Made by a program: the position numbers and the translations under genes. Shown here in pieces: positions 25,857 to 36,800 of a stretch of 64,000 bases of DNA. Within the stretch, counting starts at the first letter, position 1, and each line of letters starts with the position of its first letter. The notes under the pieces are model-generated. The model was not told the origin of the DNA. It did no database searches and saw only the letters and a program-made list of their open reading frames with translations. Origin of the DNA: Chryseobacterium sp. (lineage in GTDB: Bacteria; Bacteroidota; Bacteroidia; Flavobacteriales; Weeksellaceae); contig NZ_CP044507.1 of assembly GCF_008831505.1 (NCBI RefSeq), positions 868,001 to 932,000 on the forward strand, written 5' to 3'.

Positions 25857-28073
25857 ATGAATAATAAGATGAAAATAACTTCCGCCGAACTAACAGGCGA
25901 ACTTAAAAAATATTTCGGATTTTCAAAATTCAAAGGTCAGCAGAAAGAAATCATCACTACCCTGCTGGGAGGCAATGATGTTTTTGTGCTTATGCCTACG
26001 GGTGGCGGAAAATCCCTTTGCTACCAGTTGCCCGCCCTTATTTCGGAGGGAACCGCAATCGTAGTCTCACCGCTGATCGCCCTGATGAAAAATCAGGTAG
26101 ATGCCGTGAACGGCCTCTCCTCGGATCCCGGCGTAGCCCATGTCCTGAACTCATCGCTTAACAAGACCCAAACCAAGCAGGTTTTCGACGATATTACCGC
26201 AGGACGAACCAAATTATTATATGTTGCCCCCGAATCACTCATCAAGGAAGAGTATCTTGACTTTCTGAAGGAGGTTAAGATTTCCTTTGTAGCCATTGAC
26301 GAGGCGCACTGTATTTCCGAGTGGGGCCATGATTTCCGCCCGGAATACCGCAATCTGAAGCTGATCATTGACAAAGTTGCCGATGTTCCCGTAATTGCGC
26401 TTACCGCTACTGCTACACCTAAGGTGCAGGACGATATTCAGAAAACACTTGGAATGACCGATGCGAAAGTGTTTAAGGAAAGTTTTAACCGGCCTAACCT
26501 TTTTTATGAAGTACGCCCGAAGGTCAACATTGACAAGGAAATTGTCCGCTTCATAAATCAGCATAAAGGGAAGTCCGGAATTGTGTACTGCCTGAGCCGC
26601 CGGAAGGTAGAAGAGTTTGCTCAGCTGCTGCAGGTGAACGGAATCAACGCACTGCCTTATCATGCGGGTCTGGACCAGAAAACCAGGGTAGCCAATCAGG
26701 ATAAGTTCCTGATGGAGGAGGCTGATGTAATTGTGGCTACCATCGCTTTCGGTATGGGTATTGACAAGCCGGATGTACGATTTGTTATTCACTATGATAT
26801 TCCAAAATCCCTGGAGAGTTATTACCAGGAGACCGGCCGTGCCGGCAGGGATGGTGGCGAGGGTCACTGCCTGGCTTTCTACGATCCCAAAGACATTGAG
26901 AAGCTGGAAAAGTTCCTGGCCCAAAAACCTGTCTCAGAGCGCGAAATTGGCCTGCAGCTGCTGAACGAAGTGGTGGGTTATGTGGAAACCTCCATGAGCC
27001 GCCGCCAGTACATACTGCATTATTTCGGCGAAAAGTTTGATCCTGTAAAGGGCGAGGGAGCGCAAATGTGCGACAACTCTGTAAATCCACCCAAGTTGGT
27101 GGATGCTACGGCCGAGCTGAAGATGGTCCTGGAGATGGTGAAAGAGCTGGATGAAAAATTTAAAACTAAAGACCTCATCTCGGTGATTGTCGGTAAAGAA
27201 AATTCTGTTACCAAATCTTATAAACTGGAATCCGGAAGACATTTCGGCATGGGCAGGGATAAACCTGAGAATTTCTGGAAATCAATTATCCGTCAGGCTA
27301 CCGTTCAGAATTATCTCCAAAAAGACATTGAGACCTACGGGGTTCTTAAGGTTACCGAAAAAGGTTCGAATGTAATTTCAGGGAAAGATACTGAAGCTTT
27401 CCAAATTGCCGAAGACAGGCAGTACGATCTTGCACAGACTAAGGCCAATTCAGACCAAATGCAGGGTCAGCAGGGTGGTGGACTGGATCAAAACCTGTTT
27501 GCGCAACTGAAAGATCTTCGTAAAAAGGTGGCTAAAAAACACGGAATTCCGCCTTACACGGTGTTCATGGATCCCAGTCTGGAAGATATGACTGTTCAGT
27601 ATCCGATTAAGATTGAGGAAATCGGTAAGATTTATGGCGTAGGCGAGGGCAAGGCCAGAAAATACGGTAAGGAATTCGCTGAATTCATCAGCAGGTATGT
27701 AGAGGAAAACAATATTGAACGTACACAGGACATGGTTATCAAGCAGGTGGCAAACAAGTCATCCCACAAGGTGTTCATCATCCAGAGTACCGATAAGAAA
27801 ATTGACCTGGAAGACATTGCCAAAGCGAAGAACCTCAGTATGCACGACCTCCTTAAGGAAATGGAAAGTATTGTATATCAGGGTACCAAACTTAAGATTG
27901 ACTATTACATCGATGAGAATTTTGATGAGGATATTGTAGAGGAATTCATGGACTTTATGAAAGGCTCCGAAAGTGACAGTATGAAAGTATTGCTCAATGA
28001 ATTTGGTGACGACCTTAGTGATGATGAGGTTCGTATGCTCCGTATCAAATTTATTTCGGATGTAGCCAATTAA
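25857..28073 (+). CDS. recQ: ATP-dependent DNA helicase RecQ
   Basis: 738 aa from ATG 25857; ATG 25869 is an alternative. 3'-5' helicase for recombination and repair. Walker [15 protein letters not shown] near residue 48, DEAH box with [18 protein letters not shown] near 147, motif [12 protein letters not shown] near 325. RQC and HRDC regions follow; the HRDC is near 555-630. The zinc cluster is degenerate: where classical RecQ has four Cys, here the sequence reads MSRR and QMCDNS, leaving one Cys. A C-terminal acidic extension of about 100 aa ends the protein. Confidence 0.95.
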   Translation: MNNKMKITSAELTGELKKYFGFSKFKGQQKEIITTLLGGNDVFVLMPTGGGKSLCYQLPALISEGTAIVVSPLIALMKNQVDAVNGLSSDPGVAHVLNSSLNKTQTKQVFDDITAGRTKLLYVAPESLIKEEYLDFLKEVKISFVAIDEAHCISEWGHDFRPEYRNLKLIIDKVADVPVIALTATATPKVQDDIQKTLGMTDAKVFKESFNRPNLFYEVRPKVNIDKEIVRFINQHKGKSGIVYCLSRRKVEEFAQLLQVNGINALPYHAGLDQKTRVANQDKFLMEEADVIVATIAFGMGIDKPDVRFVIHYDIPKSLESYYQETGRAGRDGGEGHCLAFYDPKDIEKLEKFLAQKPVSEREIGLQLLNEVVGYVETSMSRRQYILHYFGEKFDPVKGEGAQMCDNSVNPPKLVDATAELKMVLEMVKELDEKFKTKDLISVIVGKENSVTKSYKLESGRHFGMGRDKPENFWKSIIRQATVQNYLQKDIETYGVLKVTEKGSNVISGKDTEAFQIAEDRQYDLAQTKANSDQMQGQQGGGLDQNLFAQLKDLRKKVAKKHGIPPYTVFMDPSLEDMTVQYPIKIEEIGKIYGVGEGKARKYGKEFAEFISRYVEENNIERTQDMVIKQVANKSSHKVFIIQSTDKKIDLEDIAKAKNLSMHDLLKEMESIVYQGTKLKIDYYIDENFDEDIVEEFMDFMKGSESDSMKVLLNEFGDDLSDDEVRMLRIKFISDVAN

Positions 28074-28107
28074 TGCCTTTGGCTTCACGCTGAAGAAAGA
28101 TAAATTT

Positions 28108-28140
28108 TTCCGGCATCTCCTGGGTGCCGGAATTTTTTTT
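28108..28140 (+). terminator. Rho-independent terminator of recQ
   Basis: TTCCGGCA/TGCCGGAA stem followed by eight T. Confidence 0.9.
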
Positions 28141-28212
28141 GTTTTGATTTTTTGTCGCTTCCTACATTTGTTAATTGTGCGTATCCGTACAAGTTTTGCT
28201 TCAAAATTTTCG

Positions 28213-28220
28213 TAATTTTG
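28213..28220 (+). promoter_or_regulatory. -7 box of lpdA
   Basis: TAATTTTG 35 nt before ATG 28256. Confidence 0.5.
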
Positions 28221-28255
28221 TGCCACTTAATTTTTAATTATCAAATCAAAATAAA

Positions 28256-29659
28256 ATGAGTCAATTTGATGTTACCGTTATCGGTTCAGGTCCCGGTGGT
28301 TACGTAGCTGCAATCCGTTGCGCACAGTTGGGTTTAAAAACTGCAATCATTGAGAAATATCCCACCATGGGCGGTACCTGCCTCAATGTAGGTTGTATTC
28401 CTTCCAAAGCGCTCCTGGACAGTTCAGAACATTTTGAAAACGCAAAACATAACTTTGCCTCTCACGGAATCATCATCGATGAGCCAAAAGCTGATCTTGC
28501 ACGGATGATTGAAAGAAAAAATGAAGTAGTGGAGCAAACCACCAAAGGGATCAACTTCCTGATGGACAAAAACAAGATCACCGTTTTCGAAGGGGTGGGA
28601 AGTTTTGAATCTTCCACTCAGGTTAAGGTTACCAAAAACGACGGTTCCACTGAAACCTTAGACTCAAAATACATCATTATCGCAACAGGTTCCAAACCCA
28701 GCTCACTTCCATTCATCACTTTGGATAAGGAGAGAGTGATCACTTCTACAGAAGCTCTGGAACTTAAGGAAATTCCAAAACATCTGGTGGTCATCGGCGG
28801 TGGTGTCATCGGTCTGGAACTGGGTTCTGTTTATAAGAGATTAGGATCAGAGGTTACTGTTGTTGAATTTATGGATAAGATCATTCCTACAATGGATGGT
28901 GCTTTGTCCAAGGAGCTTAACAAAGTTCTCAGAAAGCAGGGTATGAAATTCATGCTTTCCACAGCGGTGCAGGCGGTTGAAAGAAGTGGCGACACTGTAA
29001 AAGTAACTGCAAAAGATAAAAAAGGTGCTGAAGTAGTGGTGGAAGGAGATTACGTTCTTGTTTCGGTGGGCAGAAGACCTTATACTGACGGCCTTGCACT
29101 GGAAAAAGCCGGTGTGGATATGGATGAGAGAGGTCGCGTGAAAACGGATGAACATTTGCAGACCAACGTTTCCAATATCTACGCAATCGGTGATGTGGTT
29201 ACGGGAGCTATGTTGGCACATAAGGCGTCTGAAGAAGGAGTACTTGTAGCCGAGCAGATTGCCGGACAGAAACCACACATCAATTATAACCTTATCCCTG
29301 GCGTAGTTTATACCTGGCCGGAAGTGGCCGCTGTTGGTAAGACGGAAGAGCAGCTTAAGGAAGAAGGTGTAGCCATTAAAGTGGGCAGTTTCCCAATGCG
29401 TGCATTAGGCAGAAGCAGGGCTTCAGGCGATGTTGACGGATTTGTTAAAATCATTGCCGACGAGAAGACAGACGAGGTTTTGGGAGTACACATGATCGGC
29501 GCCAGAGCGGCCGATATGATCGCTGCTGCTGTAACCGCCATGGAATACCGTGCAAGTGCCGAAGATATCGCAAGAATGTCGCACGCGCACCCAACCTTTG
29601 CAGAAGCCATCAAGGAAGCAGCACTGGACGCTACCGCAAAAATTGCGATACACATGTAA
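28256..29659 (+). CDS. lpdA: dihydrolipoyl dehydrogenase
   Basis: 467 aa. E3 flavoprotein of 2-oxoacid dehydrogenase and glycine cleavage complexes, reoxidising dihydrolipoamide with NAD+. FAD site IGSGPGGYVAAIRCAQLG, redox disulfide GGTCLNVGCIPSKALL (Cys pair near 41/46), NAD site GGGVIGLELGSVYKRLG near 180, and the C-terminal His-Glu pair SHAHPTFAEAIKEAA from the partner subunit. Own promoter and terminator, so monocistronic. Confidence 0.97.
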   Translation: MSQFDVTVIGSGPGGYVAAIRCAQLGLKTAIIEKYPTMGGTCLNVGCIPSKALLDSSEHFENAKHNFASHGIIIDEPKADLARMIERKNEVVEQTTKGINFLMDKNKITVFEGVGSFESSTQVKVTKNDGSTETLDSKYIIIATGSKPSSLPFITLDKERVITSTEALELKEIPKHLVVIGGGVIGLELGSVYKRLGSEVTVVEFMDKIIPTMDGALSKELNKVLRKQGMKFMLSTAVQAVERSGDTVKVTAKDKKGAEVVVEGDYVLVSVGRRPYTDGLALEKAGVDMDERGRVKTDEHLQTNVSNIYAIGDVVTGAMLAHKASEEGVLVAEQIAGQKPHINYNLIPGVVYTWPEVAAVGKTEEQLKEEGVAIKVGSFPMRALGRSRASGDVDGFVKIIADEKTDEVLGVHMIGARAADMIAAAVTAMEYRASAEDIARMSHAHPTFAEAIKEAALDATAKIAIHM

Positions 29660-29690
29660 TCAGAGGCAAACAGCCATCGCTAATAAAATC

Positions 29691-29724
29691 ATCCGTCTCA
29701 ATACCCAATTGAGGCGGATTTTTG
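29691..29724 (+). terminator. Rho-independent terminator of lpdA
   Basis: 12-bp stem ATCCGTCTCAAT/ATTGAGGCGGAT (one G-T wobble) and a following T-run. Confidence 0.85.
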
Positions 29725-29739
29725 TTTGGGATAGGAATC

Positions 29740-30407
29740 GTTGAGTCTTGAGAGTAGAATATCTGCGTAATCTGCAGGCATTAAAAAGTTAATTTGCGCT
29801 AATCTGCGTGAAAAATACCGCTCACAGATTACACAGATATTCACAGATTAGATCTGCGCAATCCGCATAATCTGAAGACATAAAATATAATAATCTGCGT
29901 GAATCTGCGTGAAAAAGATTGCTCACAGATCACACCGATATTCACAGTAAACATCTGCGCAATCTGCGTAATCTGCAGACATAAAATATAATAATCTGCG
30001 TGAATCTGCGTGAAAAATATTGCTCACAGATCACACAGATATTCACAGATTAGATCTGCGCAATCCGCGTAATCTGCGGGCATAAAATATAATAATCTGC
30101 GTGAATCTGCGTGAAAAATACCGCTCACAGATCACACAGATATTCACAGATATCATCTGCGCAATCCGCGTAATCTGCGGGCATAAAATATAATAATCTG
30201 CGTGAATCTGCGTGAAAAATACCGCTCACAGATCACATAGATACTCACAGATATCATCTTCGCAATCCGCGTAATCTGCGGGCATAAAATATAATATTCT
30301 GCGTGAATAAGATTGCTCACAGATCACACCGATATTCACAGTAAACATCTGCGCAATCGCGTCATCTGCAAACTATATAATATATTGATCTGCGTGAAAA
30401 ATTCTGC
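29740..30407. repeat. tandem array with 101-bp period (TCTGCG-rich)
   Basis: Six units begin at 29790, 29891, 29992, 30093, 30194 and 30295, spaced exactly 101 bp, with degenerate flanks. Each unit starts TAATCTGCGTGAATCTGCG and has two arms: a TCTGCGTGAA-rich arm and a CACAGATCACACAGATATTCACAG arm, which are imperfect reverse complements, so each unit can fold. The sixth unit has lost about 10 nt and a partial seventh merges into the stop codon of the radical SAM gene. No spacer diversity, so not CRISPR. Confidence 0.95.
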
Positions 30408-32603
30408 TCAAAGAATCAGTATCACCCCGCTATGTCTGAGTTTTTGCATCGGTTTTGAAAACCAAAACAGCTCAAAATCCTCAAATTCTGCCTCAAAGTT
30501 GCTCTTCAGCTCTTGCAGGGTGAGTTTGCGGGCATTTTCAACAGGATTTTCGGCCATAACTTTCATCAACCACCCCGCTTTAGCTTCTTCCAGTTCCACA
30601 GTCACTCTGTTGGTTTTCAAGTGAAAGGTCAGTTGTGTAAATAATGTGGTCTGGCCTTTCCTGGTTTTACTGTAATGTTCAGCCTGCGGATTTGTATTTG
30701 TGAAAATCACTTTCGAGCTTCCTTTAAAAGTAAAATTCTCCTCATCCAGCAGGCAGTCATGGATATAAGTGGGAGGAATAGTTGTTTTTGGAATTTTGAA
30801 ATCAAACCATTCGCGCAGTGGCAGGTCAAAATTTATTCCGTGCATATAATTGAAGATCGACTTTCTCAAACCCGCGCTGAAACGGCTGTGATCGATTCCT
30901 GTCTTGTCTGTGAACTGAACGTCATTATTCGCAAACCGAATGTCCTGAAGTACAGGCTGTACGCCAAACTCCTCCGGATTCTTTCCTACCGGCGAATGTG
31001 CTGTCATGGCAAACTGATGCCAGAAGCCACTTTGTACAATACCTATTTCAAATAGTTGCCGCACCATCTCCAGCGAATCTACGGTTTCCTGCACCGTTTG
31101 TGTAGGGTAACCGTACATCAGGTAGGAATGCACCATAATTCCGGCTTCGGTAAAATTCCGCGTCACTTTGGCTACCTGCTCCACCGAAACTCCTTTGTCA
31201 ATCAGTTTCAACAGGCGGTCACTGGCCACTTCCAGGCCGCCGGAAACGGCAATGCAGCCGGAAAGTTTGAGCAGATAACAAAGGTCGCCGGTAAAACTTT
31301 TCTCAAACCTGATATTGGTCCACCAGGTCACCACCAGTTTTCGTCTCAGGATTTCCAGCGCTACCTCACGCATAAGTGCCGGCGGAGCAGCTTCATCAAC
31401 AAAATGAAAACCTGATTCCCCGGTTTCCGCAATTAAGATTTCCATACGGTCTACAAGAATTTTGGCCGAAACAGGCTCATAGGTCTTGATGTAGTCCAGT
31501 GAAATATCGCAGAAGGTGCACTTGCCCCAATAGCAGCCGTGTGCCATCGTAAGCTTATTCCACCTTCCGTCGCTCCACAAACTGTGCATAGGGTTGGCCA
31601 CTTCAATTACCGAGATATAGCTTTCCAGCAGCAAATCGCTGTAATCAGGTGTGCCTGTATAAGCCATTTTATAATCAGGTCGGATAGAATTGTCTTTATA
31701 AACAGTTTCGCCGTTCTGCAGCAGGAATGTCCTTTTAAATTCTGGCTCCGCACTCTGTGTTAAACCACAAACGTGCGCATGAAGCAGTTGGATGGGCAGT
31801 TCGCCGTCGTCCAGTGTTATGAAGTCAAAAAACTCAAATACTCGGGCATCTTTCAGATCGCGCAGTTCCGTATTGGGAAATCCGCCGCCCATGGCCGTCT
31901 TCACTTCCGGATAATTTTGTTTTATAAATTGGGCAGCTCTGAAAGCTGAATACAGATTTCCCGGAAAAGGCACGGAAAAACAAACTATCTTCGGCTGAAT
32001 CTCATCAATTCTTTTCTTCAGAATTTTTAATGTAAACTGGTCGGTGAAGGTCGGATTACCCTGAAGTTTCGCATACAGTTCATCAAATGAATTGGCACTT
32101 TGGCCGATGCGTTCTGCGTAACGGCTGAAGCCGAAATCGGGGTCAATGTTTTCGATAATAAAATCTGAAAGGTCTTCTAGATACAGCGTGGCCAAATGTT
32201 TTGCCCGGTCCTGCAGTCCCATGTTACCAAATGCATAATCCAGATCATCCAGCGCATTGAACCGCGAGGCTTCCGGCAGGAAATTCATTGTGCAGATCTG
32301 TCTGGCCAGGGTAGGGTTTCGGTTTTGCAGAAAAAGCGTCACCTGATCTATGGTATTTACATACTCATCGCGCATTGCAAAAATCCGACTGCTGTTTTCT
32401 GAGAGAGCGGATACATCACTAACACCTTCAAACACTTTCGCCAGTCCGTCCTTTGAAAAAAGCTCAAGAATCACCTCTATACCCAAGTCCATCTGAAATG
32501 AGCAGATGTTTTTTGTGTTCAGGAATCCCTTCAGATAGGCTGTGGCGGGGTAAGGCGTGTTCAGCTGGGTAAAAGGGGGAGTGATTAAGAGAAGATCTTT
32601 CAA
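30408..32603 (-). CDS. B12-binding-type radical SAM protein, function unknown
   Basis: About 731 aa. No ATG is available; TTG 32603 (then KDLLLITPPFTQLNTPYP) fits, while TTG 32618 overlaps the -7 box. The N-terminal third resembles cobalamin-binding radical SAM proteins (KIVCFSVPFPGN, KTAMGGGFPNTE) but no DxHxxG His motif is seen. The cluster motif near residue 356 is GCYWGKCTFC, that is Cx4Cx2C instead of the canonical Cx3Cx2C. Then come GFHFVDEAAPP, a SAM-domain strand, and MVHSYLMYGYPTQT. Reaction unknown. The stop codon lies inside the last degenerate unit of the tandem array. Confidence 0.82.
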   Translation of the reverse strand: MKDLLLITPPFTQLNTPYPATAYLKGFLNTKNICSFQMDLGIEVILELFSKDGLAKVFEGVSDVSALSENSSRIFAMRDEYVNTIDQVTLFLQNRNPTLARQICTMNFLPEASRFNALDDLDYAFGNMGLQDRAKHLATLYLEDLSDFIIENIDPDFGFSRYAERIGQSANSFDELYAKLQGNPTFTDQFTLKILKKRIDEIQPKIVCFSVPFPGNLYSAFRAAQFIKQNYPEVKTAMGGGFPNTELRDLKDARVFEFFDFITLDDGELPIQLLHAHVCGLTQSAEPEFKRTFLLQNGETVYKDNSIRPDYKMAYTGTPDYSDLLLESYISVIEVANPMHSLWSDGRWNKLTMAHGCYWGKCTFCDISLDYIKTYEPVSAKILVDRMEILIAETGESGFHFVDEAAPPALMREVALEILRRKLVVTWWTNIRFEKSFTGDLCYLLKLSGCIAVSGGLEVASDRLLKLIDKGVSVEQVAKVTRNFTEAGIMVHSYLMYGYPTQTVQETVDSLEMVRQLFEIGIVQSGFWHQFAMTAHSPVGKNPEEFGVQPVLQDIRFANNDVQFTDKTGIDHSRFSAGLRKSIFNYMHGINFDLPLREWFDFKIPKTTIPPTYIHDCLLDEENFTFKGSSKVIFTNTNPQAEHYSKTRKGQTTLFTQLTFHLKTNRVTVELEEAKAGWLMKVMAENPVENARKLTLQELKSNFEAEFEDFELFWFSKPMQKLRHSGVILIL

Positions 32604-32615
32604 GAATATTTTTTG

Positions 32616-32623
32616 CAAATTTA
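32616..32623 (-). promoter_or_regulatory. -7 box of the radical SAM gene
   Basis: Minus-strand TAAATTTG 12 nt before TTG 32603. It argues against the longer TTG 32618 start, which lies within the box. Confidence 0.5.
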
Positions 32624-32756
32624 TTGAAATATTGACAATACTACCAGCGTTTAACGGGACGCCGTACGATATGTATTCCTTCCTTGTGAACGCTGTATAA
32701 ATCTGATTTCATTTAGAATCAGAATTTTGCTTAGATTTACTGAAAGCAAGACTGAA

Positions 32757-32951
32757 ATGAACTCAACAGAACCTTCAATTATAAAGAACGGCGATCAGTG
32801 CCGGGTGACCGGAGGTACACATAAGGGGAAATCCGGTAGTGTGCAGGATTCCAATGTCAGTAAAACAGGTCAGTTAACAATTACTGTTGTACAGGATAGT
32901 GGGGTCCGTTTCAAAACTTTAGCAAAAAATGTTGAGTCAGTTCTAAAATGA
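32757..32951 (+). CDS. small KOW-motif protein
   Basis: 64 aa from ATG 32757 (MNSTEPSIIKNGDQCRV). Almost the whole protein is one KOW motif (VTGGTHKGKSGSV), the RNA/protein-binding fold of NusG and ribosomal proteins L24/L26. Stand-alone KOW proteins of this size occur in Flavobacteriia; role unknown. Lies 49 nt before the hemerythrin gene on the same strand. Confidence 0.75.
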   Translation: MNSTEPSIIKNGDQCRVTGGTHKGKSGSVQDSNVSKTGQLTITVVQDSGVRFKTLAKNVESVLK

Positions 32952-33000
32952 CCTGTTAAGCCGTTCTGCTGATGACTGTACCGAATTAAAGAAAATAAAA

Positions 33001-33453
33001 ATGAAAAGAAATTCCAATATCGTCCCGCTGTCCCGTGATCATCATTTCGGTCTCCTGTGCAGCTGGAAAATCCGTCAGGGACTAAGCAAAAACATTGACC
33101 CAAAGCGCATTTCCGTTTATCTGGATTATTTTTGGAACACTCACCTCAAAACTCATTTTAAGGAAGAGGAGGAAGTGCTTTTCATTAAAAGAGAAGATGC
33201 GCCTACAATGAAGGCTTTGGATGAGCACAGGCAAATTGAACACCTGGTAAACCGTATTACGGATGATCCCCGGGAAACTCTCCTGATGGAATTTTCGGAA
33301 CTTCTTCAGGAGCACATCCGTTTTGAGGAAAGGGTTTTGTTTCCCCATTTTGAAACTATTCTCACTGAACCCGAACTCGCGGAAGTAGGCAAACAGCTGG
33401 ACCTTATTCATCAACCTCAAACCGACGGTTATAAAGATGAGTTCTGGCGATGA
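33001..33453 (+). CDS. hemerythrin HHE domain protein
   Basis: 150 aa four-helix bundle. Candidate di-iron ligands follow the family pattern: His-His near residues 14-15, HLKTHFKEEEEVLF (H-x3-H-x3-E) near 49, DEHRQIEHL near 75, and EHIRFEERVLFPH near 105. Such cytoplasmic proteins bind O2 or NO or buffer iron. No signal peptide. Short distance from the KOW gene suggests cotranscription. Confidence 0.88.
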   Translation: MKRNSNIVPLSRDHHFGLLCSWKIRQGLSKNIDPKRISVYLDYFWNTHLKTHFKEEEEVLFIKREDAPTMKALDEHRQIEHLVNRITDDPRETLLMEFSELLQEHIRFEERVLFPHFETILTEPELAEVGKQLDLIHQPQTDGYKDEFWR

Positions 33454-33822
33454 TAGATCGTATAATTTAACATTAACTGATTTAAATGCACAAGAAGCAT
33501 TAATATTTTTAATATAAGCACGGGTTACAGCCCGCTGAAATGTTAAAAAATTCGTGATTTTATCGCACTTCCTGACCATTTTGGTCTGATGTTTTCATGC
33601 TTGTCACAATTGAAGATATGATAAAAAAATTACCGACTTACTTTTTTGCTTAAACCAGGCGCATACTTCAGCTTTTTTACTGAGTGTGGGTCTGGTTGTT
33701 TTACATTAACTTTTTTGAAAAAAAATGTTTCATAAAAGTGTAGTAGAGAATAAATTGTAATTTTTTTAGGATATCTTTGATGAAGCTGTCATCACGACTG
33801 TTGCTAAATTGTCTGATATCAC
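33454..33822. other. 369-nt intergenic region upstream of tamB
   Basis: AT-rich spacer. No ORF or RNA gene recognised. It holds a short CGGG/CCCG hairpin near 33521 and the tamB -7 box at the end. Confidence 0.5.
33772..33779 (+). promoter_or_regulatory. -7 box of tamB-tamL
   Basis: TATCTTTG 43 nt before ATG 33823. Confidence 0.5.
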
Positions 33823-36800
33823 ATGAAAAGTTTTAAAAAAGTCCTTAAATATGCCGGTATAACTTTAGGATCACTCATCATTCTGGTGGTATTTGCAGTC
33901 CTGAGCCTGCAGCTGCCGGCGGTCCAGAATTTTCTAAAAGTCAAACTGGTAAACTATCTTGAGGAAAAAATTCACACCAAGGTAACACTGGAACGCGTTT
34001 TTGTGGCGTTCCCCAACAGCCTGGTAATGGAAAATCTTTACCTCCAGGACCAGAACAAAGATACTTTGCTGTTCGCCAGGAAAGTGGATGTTGGTCTTCA
34101 TATTCCCAAACTTCTTAAAAGTACGGCAGATTTGACCTCTGTTGATCTGGCCGGAGTACGTGCCAATGTAATCCGCCGTCAGAACGGTAACTTTAATTTC
34201 GATTATATACTGGAGGCTTTCGCCACTAAGGACGCTGAGGAGAGTGAATCCAAGCCGTTTATTATTTCACTGGACAAAATTAAGCTTCAGGATATTGGAG
34301 TTAACTTTCGGGATCTTCAGGCCCGCAACGATCTGAGTGTATATTTTAAGTCCTTTGATACCCGCGTCAGGACTTTTGACCTTCAGAACAATTCCTATGC
34401 TGTAAATGACATCCTCATGGATGGACTGCGACTCCGTTTAAAGCAGGATTTGCTGGAGGAAGTTGCGGAGGAGGTAGAACAGACTGTTGATTCACTGAAC
34501 CGGCGCAAGCCTATGCAGTTGGGGCTTAACAGGATTAAACTGACAAATTTCGATATTGATTATGGTGATGATAACACAAAAACATTCGGTAAGGTCAAAT
34601 TCGCCGAACTCAGTTCGAAAGTAAATAAACTGGACCTGCAGAACAGTGATTTTGTTGTAGATAATGTGACACTGAAAGGTGCTGACATTAATGCGAAAAT
34701 GTTTATGCCGGGTTCCAAAGGCGCTTCAACCAAAGATAACACAGATAAAAATAATCAGAACACGGACAGGCCTCTCGCACTTCAGCTTAACAGATTAACA
34801 TTTGACGATGTCCGCGTGGTGTACGATAATACGGCAATACCAGTTACGAGGCGCGGTATGGATTTCAACCATCTTAATTTCTCTAAACTGGATATGGAGG
34901 TCCGGAACTTCCAGATGAAGGATGGAACATTTGCCGGCACGGTAAATTCGGCGGTGGTTAAAGAAGGTCGCGGACTGGATATTCAGCGTTTTGAAACCGA
35001 TTTTGTTTATGGTGAGAAACAGGCTTATCTGAAGGATCTTTATTTGCAGACTTCAAAGACACTTCTGCGCGATGAACTGGTATTGAACTACAATTCAACT
35101 GAGCAGCTGTCTGCCAATCCGGGGGCGGCACGGATATCGGCAAATCTTCGCAACTCAAAGGTAGGATTTTCAGATATTTTGATGCTGGTGCCATCCCTGC
35201 AGAATACCGTTCCGTTTAACAAATATCCTAATTCGGTTGTCAATGTAAATACAAGGCTTAGGGGCAGCCTGAATGACCTGCAGATCCAGTATCTGGAGCT
35301 TTCCGGGATTGACAGGCTGAAGGTCAACGCGTCGGGAAATGTAAAGAATGCCATGAATCCGGACAATCTTCTCTATGACCTGAACATCCGCGAACTCTCA
35401 TCCGATGCCCGCACAGTTACAAACTTGCTACCTAAAAATACATTGCCGGCTAATATCACATTACCCTCTTTTTTCAGGATTTCCGGTATCGCTAAAGGAA
35501 GTACTCAGGTCGTAAATGCCAACCTGAAATTAACGTCGACTCTTGGTAATGCCGCCATACGGGCCGCTTTGGACATGAGGCGTAAAAACCAGGAGCGCTA
35601 TGATGTCGTGGCTAATTTGCAAAATCTACAGATCGGAACAATTATACAGAATAAAGACCTGCGTTCCGTCACAGGGCAGATTGCTGTTAAGGGCCAGAGT
35701 TTCGATCCAAACCGGGCCATCGCCAATTTAAAGGGAAATATTGCCTCTGTATATTATAACGGCTATACCTACAGGAATATGAACCTTGCAGGCACGGTGA
35801 ACCGTGGGGCTTACGTTATTAACCTGGATTCCAAAGATCCGAATGCCAATTTAAAACTGCGTGCTTCAGGAGTTTACAAAGAAAATAATCCAAGCATCAG
35901 GGTAAATGGTAATATCCAGAAACTGGACCTCAACAAACTGGGTTTTTATAAGGATCAGATGATTCTTGCGGGTGAGTTGGCTGGTGATTTCACGAGTCTG
36001 GACCCTGACGCACCAAACGGTTACCTCTATCTGCGGAATTTTTCCATTTCAGATACAAAGGATGTCTATCCTCTGCAGGAAGTAGCACTCACAGCGCGGT
36101 CTACACCGGACAGTAACAGTATTAATCTGCAGTCTCAGATAGCAGATGTAGATCTGACAGGAAAATACAAACTGACGCAGATATTCGGCTCACTAATGCA
36201 GACGGTAAATGAGTATTATCAGTTTCAAGGCCCGGGAGCTGCGGCTTCAAAAGTGGATCCAAACCAGTTCTTCGCCTTCAGCGCAAAGATTAAGGATGAC
36301 GATTTGCTGCGCCGCTTTGTTCCTGAACTGAATTCCTTTGAACCTGTTGTTCTTACTGGAAATTATGTGGCAGATACCCGACAGCTGCAGATAAATGGTC
36401 AGATACCTCAGGTAAGCTACGGAAAGAATGATATTAGAGGTGGTGTGATTTCGGTGAATAATGCTGGTGATGCTTTGATATATGATGTAAGTCTCGACGA
36501 ATTCAAAAATGAGAGTATCGCATTGATGAAGGTAAACCTGAACGGTAATGTGAAGGACAATCTTATCACTTATAATGCATCAACCAAAGATGAAAAGGAT
36601 GCCACCAAATTTTTACTGGCCGGAACCGCAGAGAAATTAGGCGAACTGACGGAAATCAGCCTTAATCCCGATGGACTGATCCTGGATTACACCAACTGGC
36701 AGGTTGCACCGGGCAATTCTCTGCGAATTGGCAGCCGTGGTATTGTAGCTGATAATTTTGCGGTCTCCAACGCCGGAAGTGAAATTCGGTTGCAGTCCGA

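Noticed and set aside
29740-30407. CRISPR array
   Set aside because: The whole 101-bp unit is conserved; there are no unique spacers, and no cas genes are present.
30313-30624. Forward ORF across the array end
   Set aside because: Antisense to the radical SAM gene and made partly of repeat sequence.
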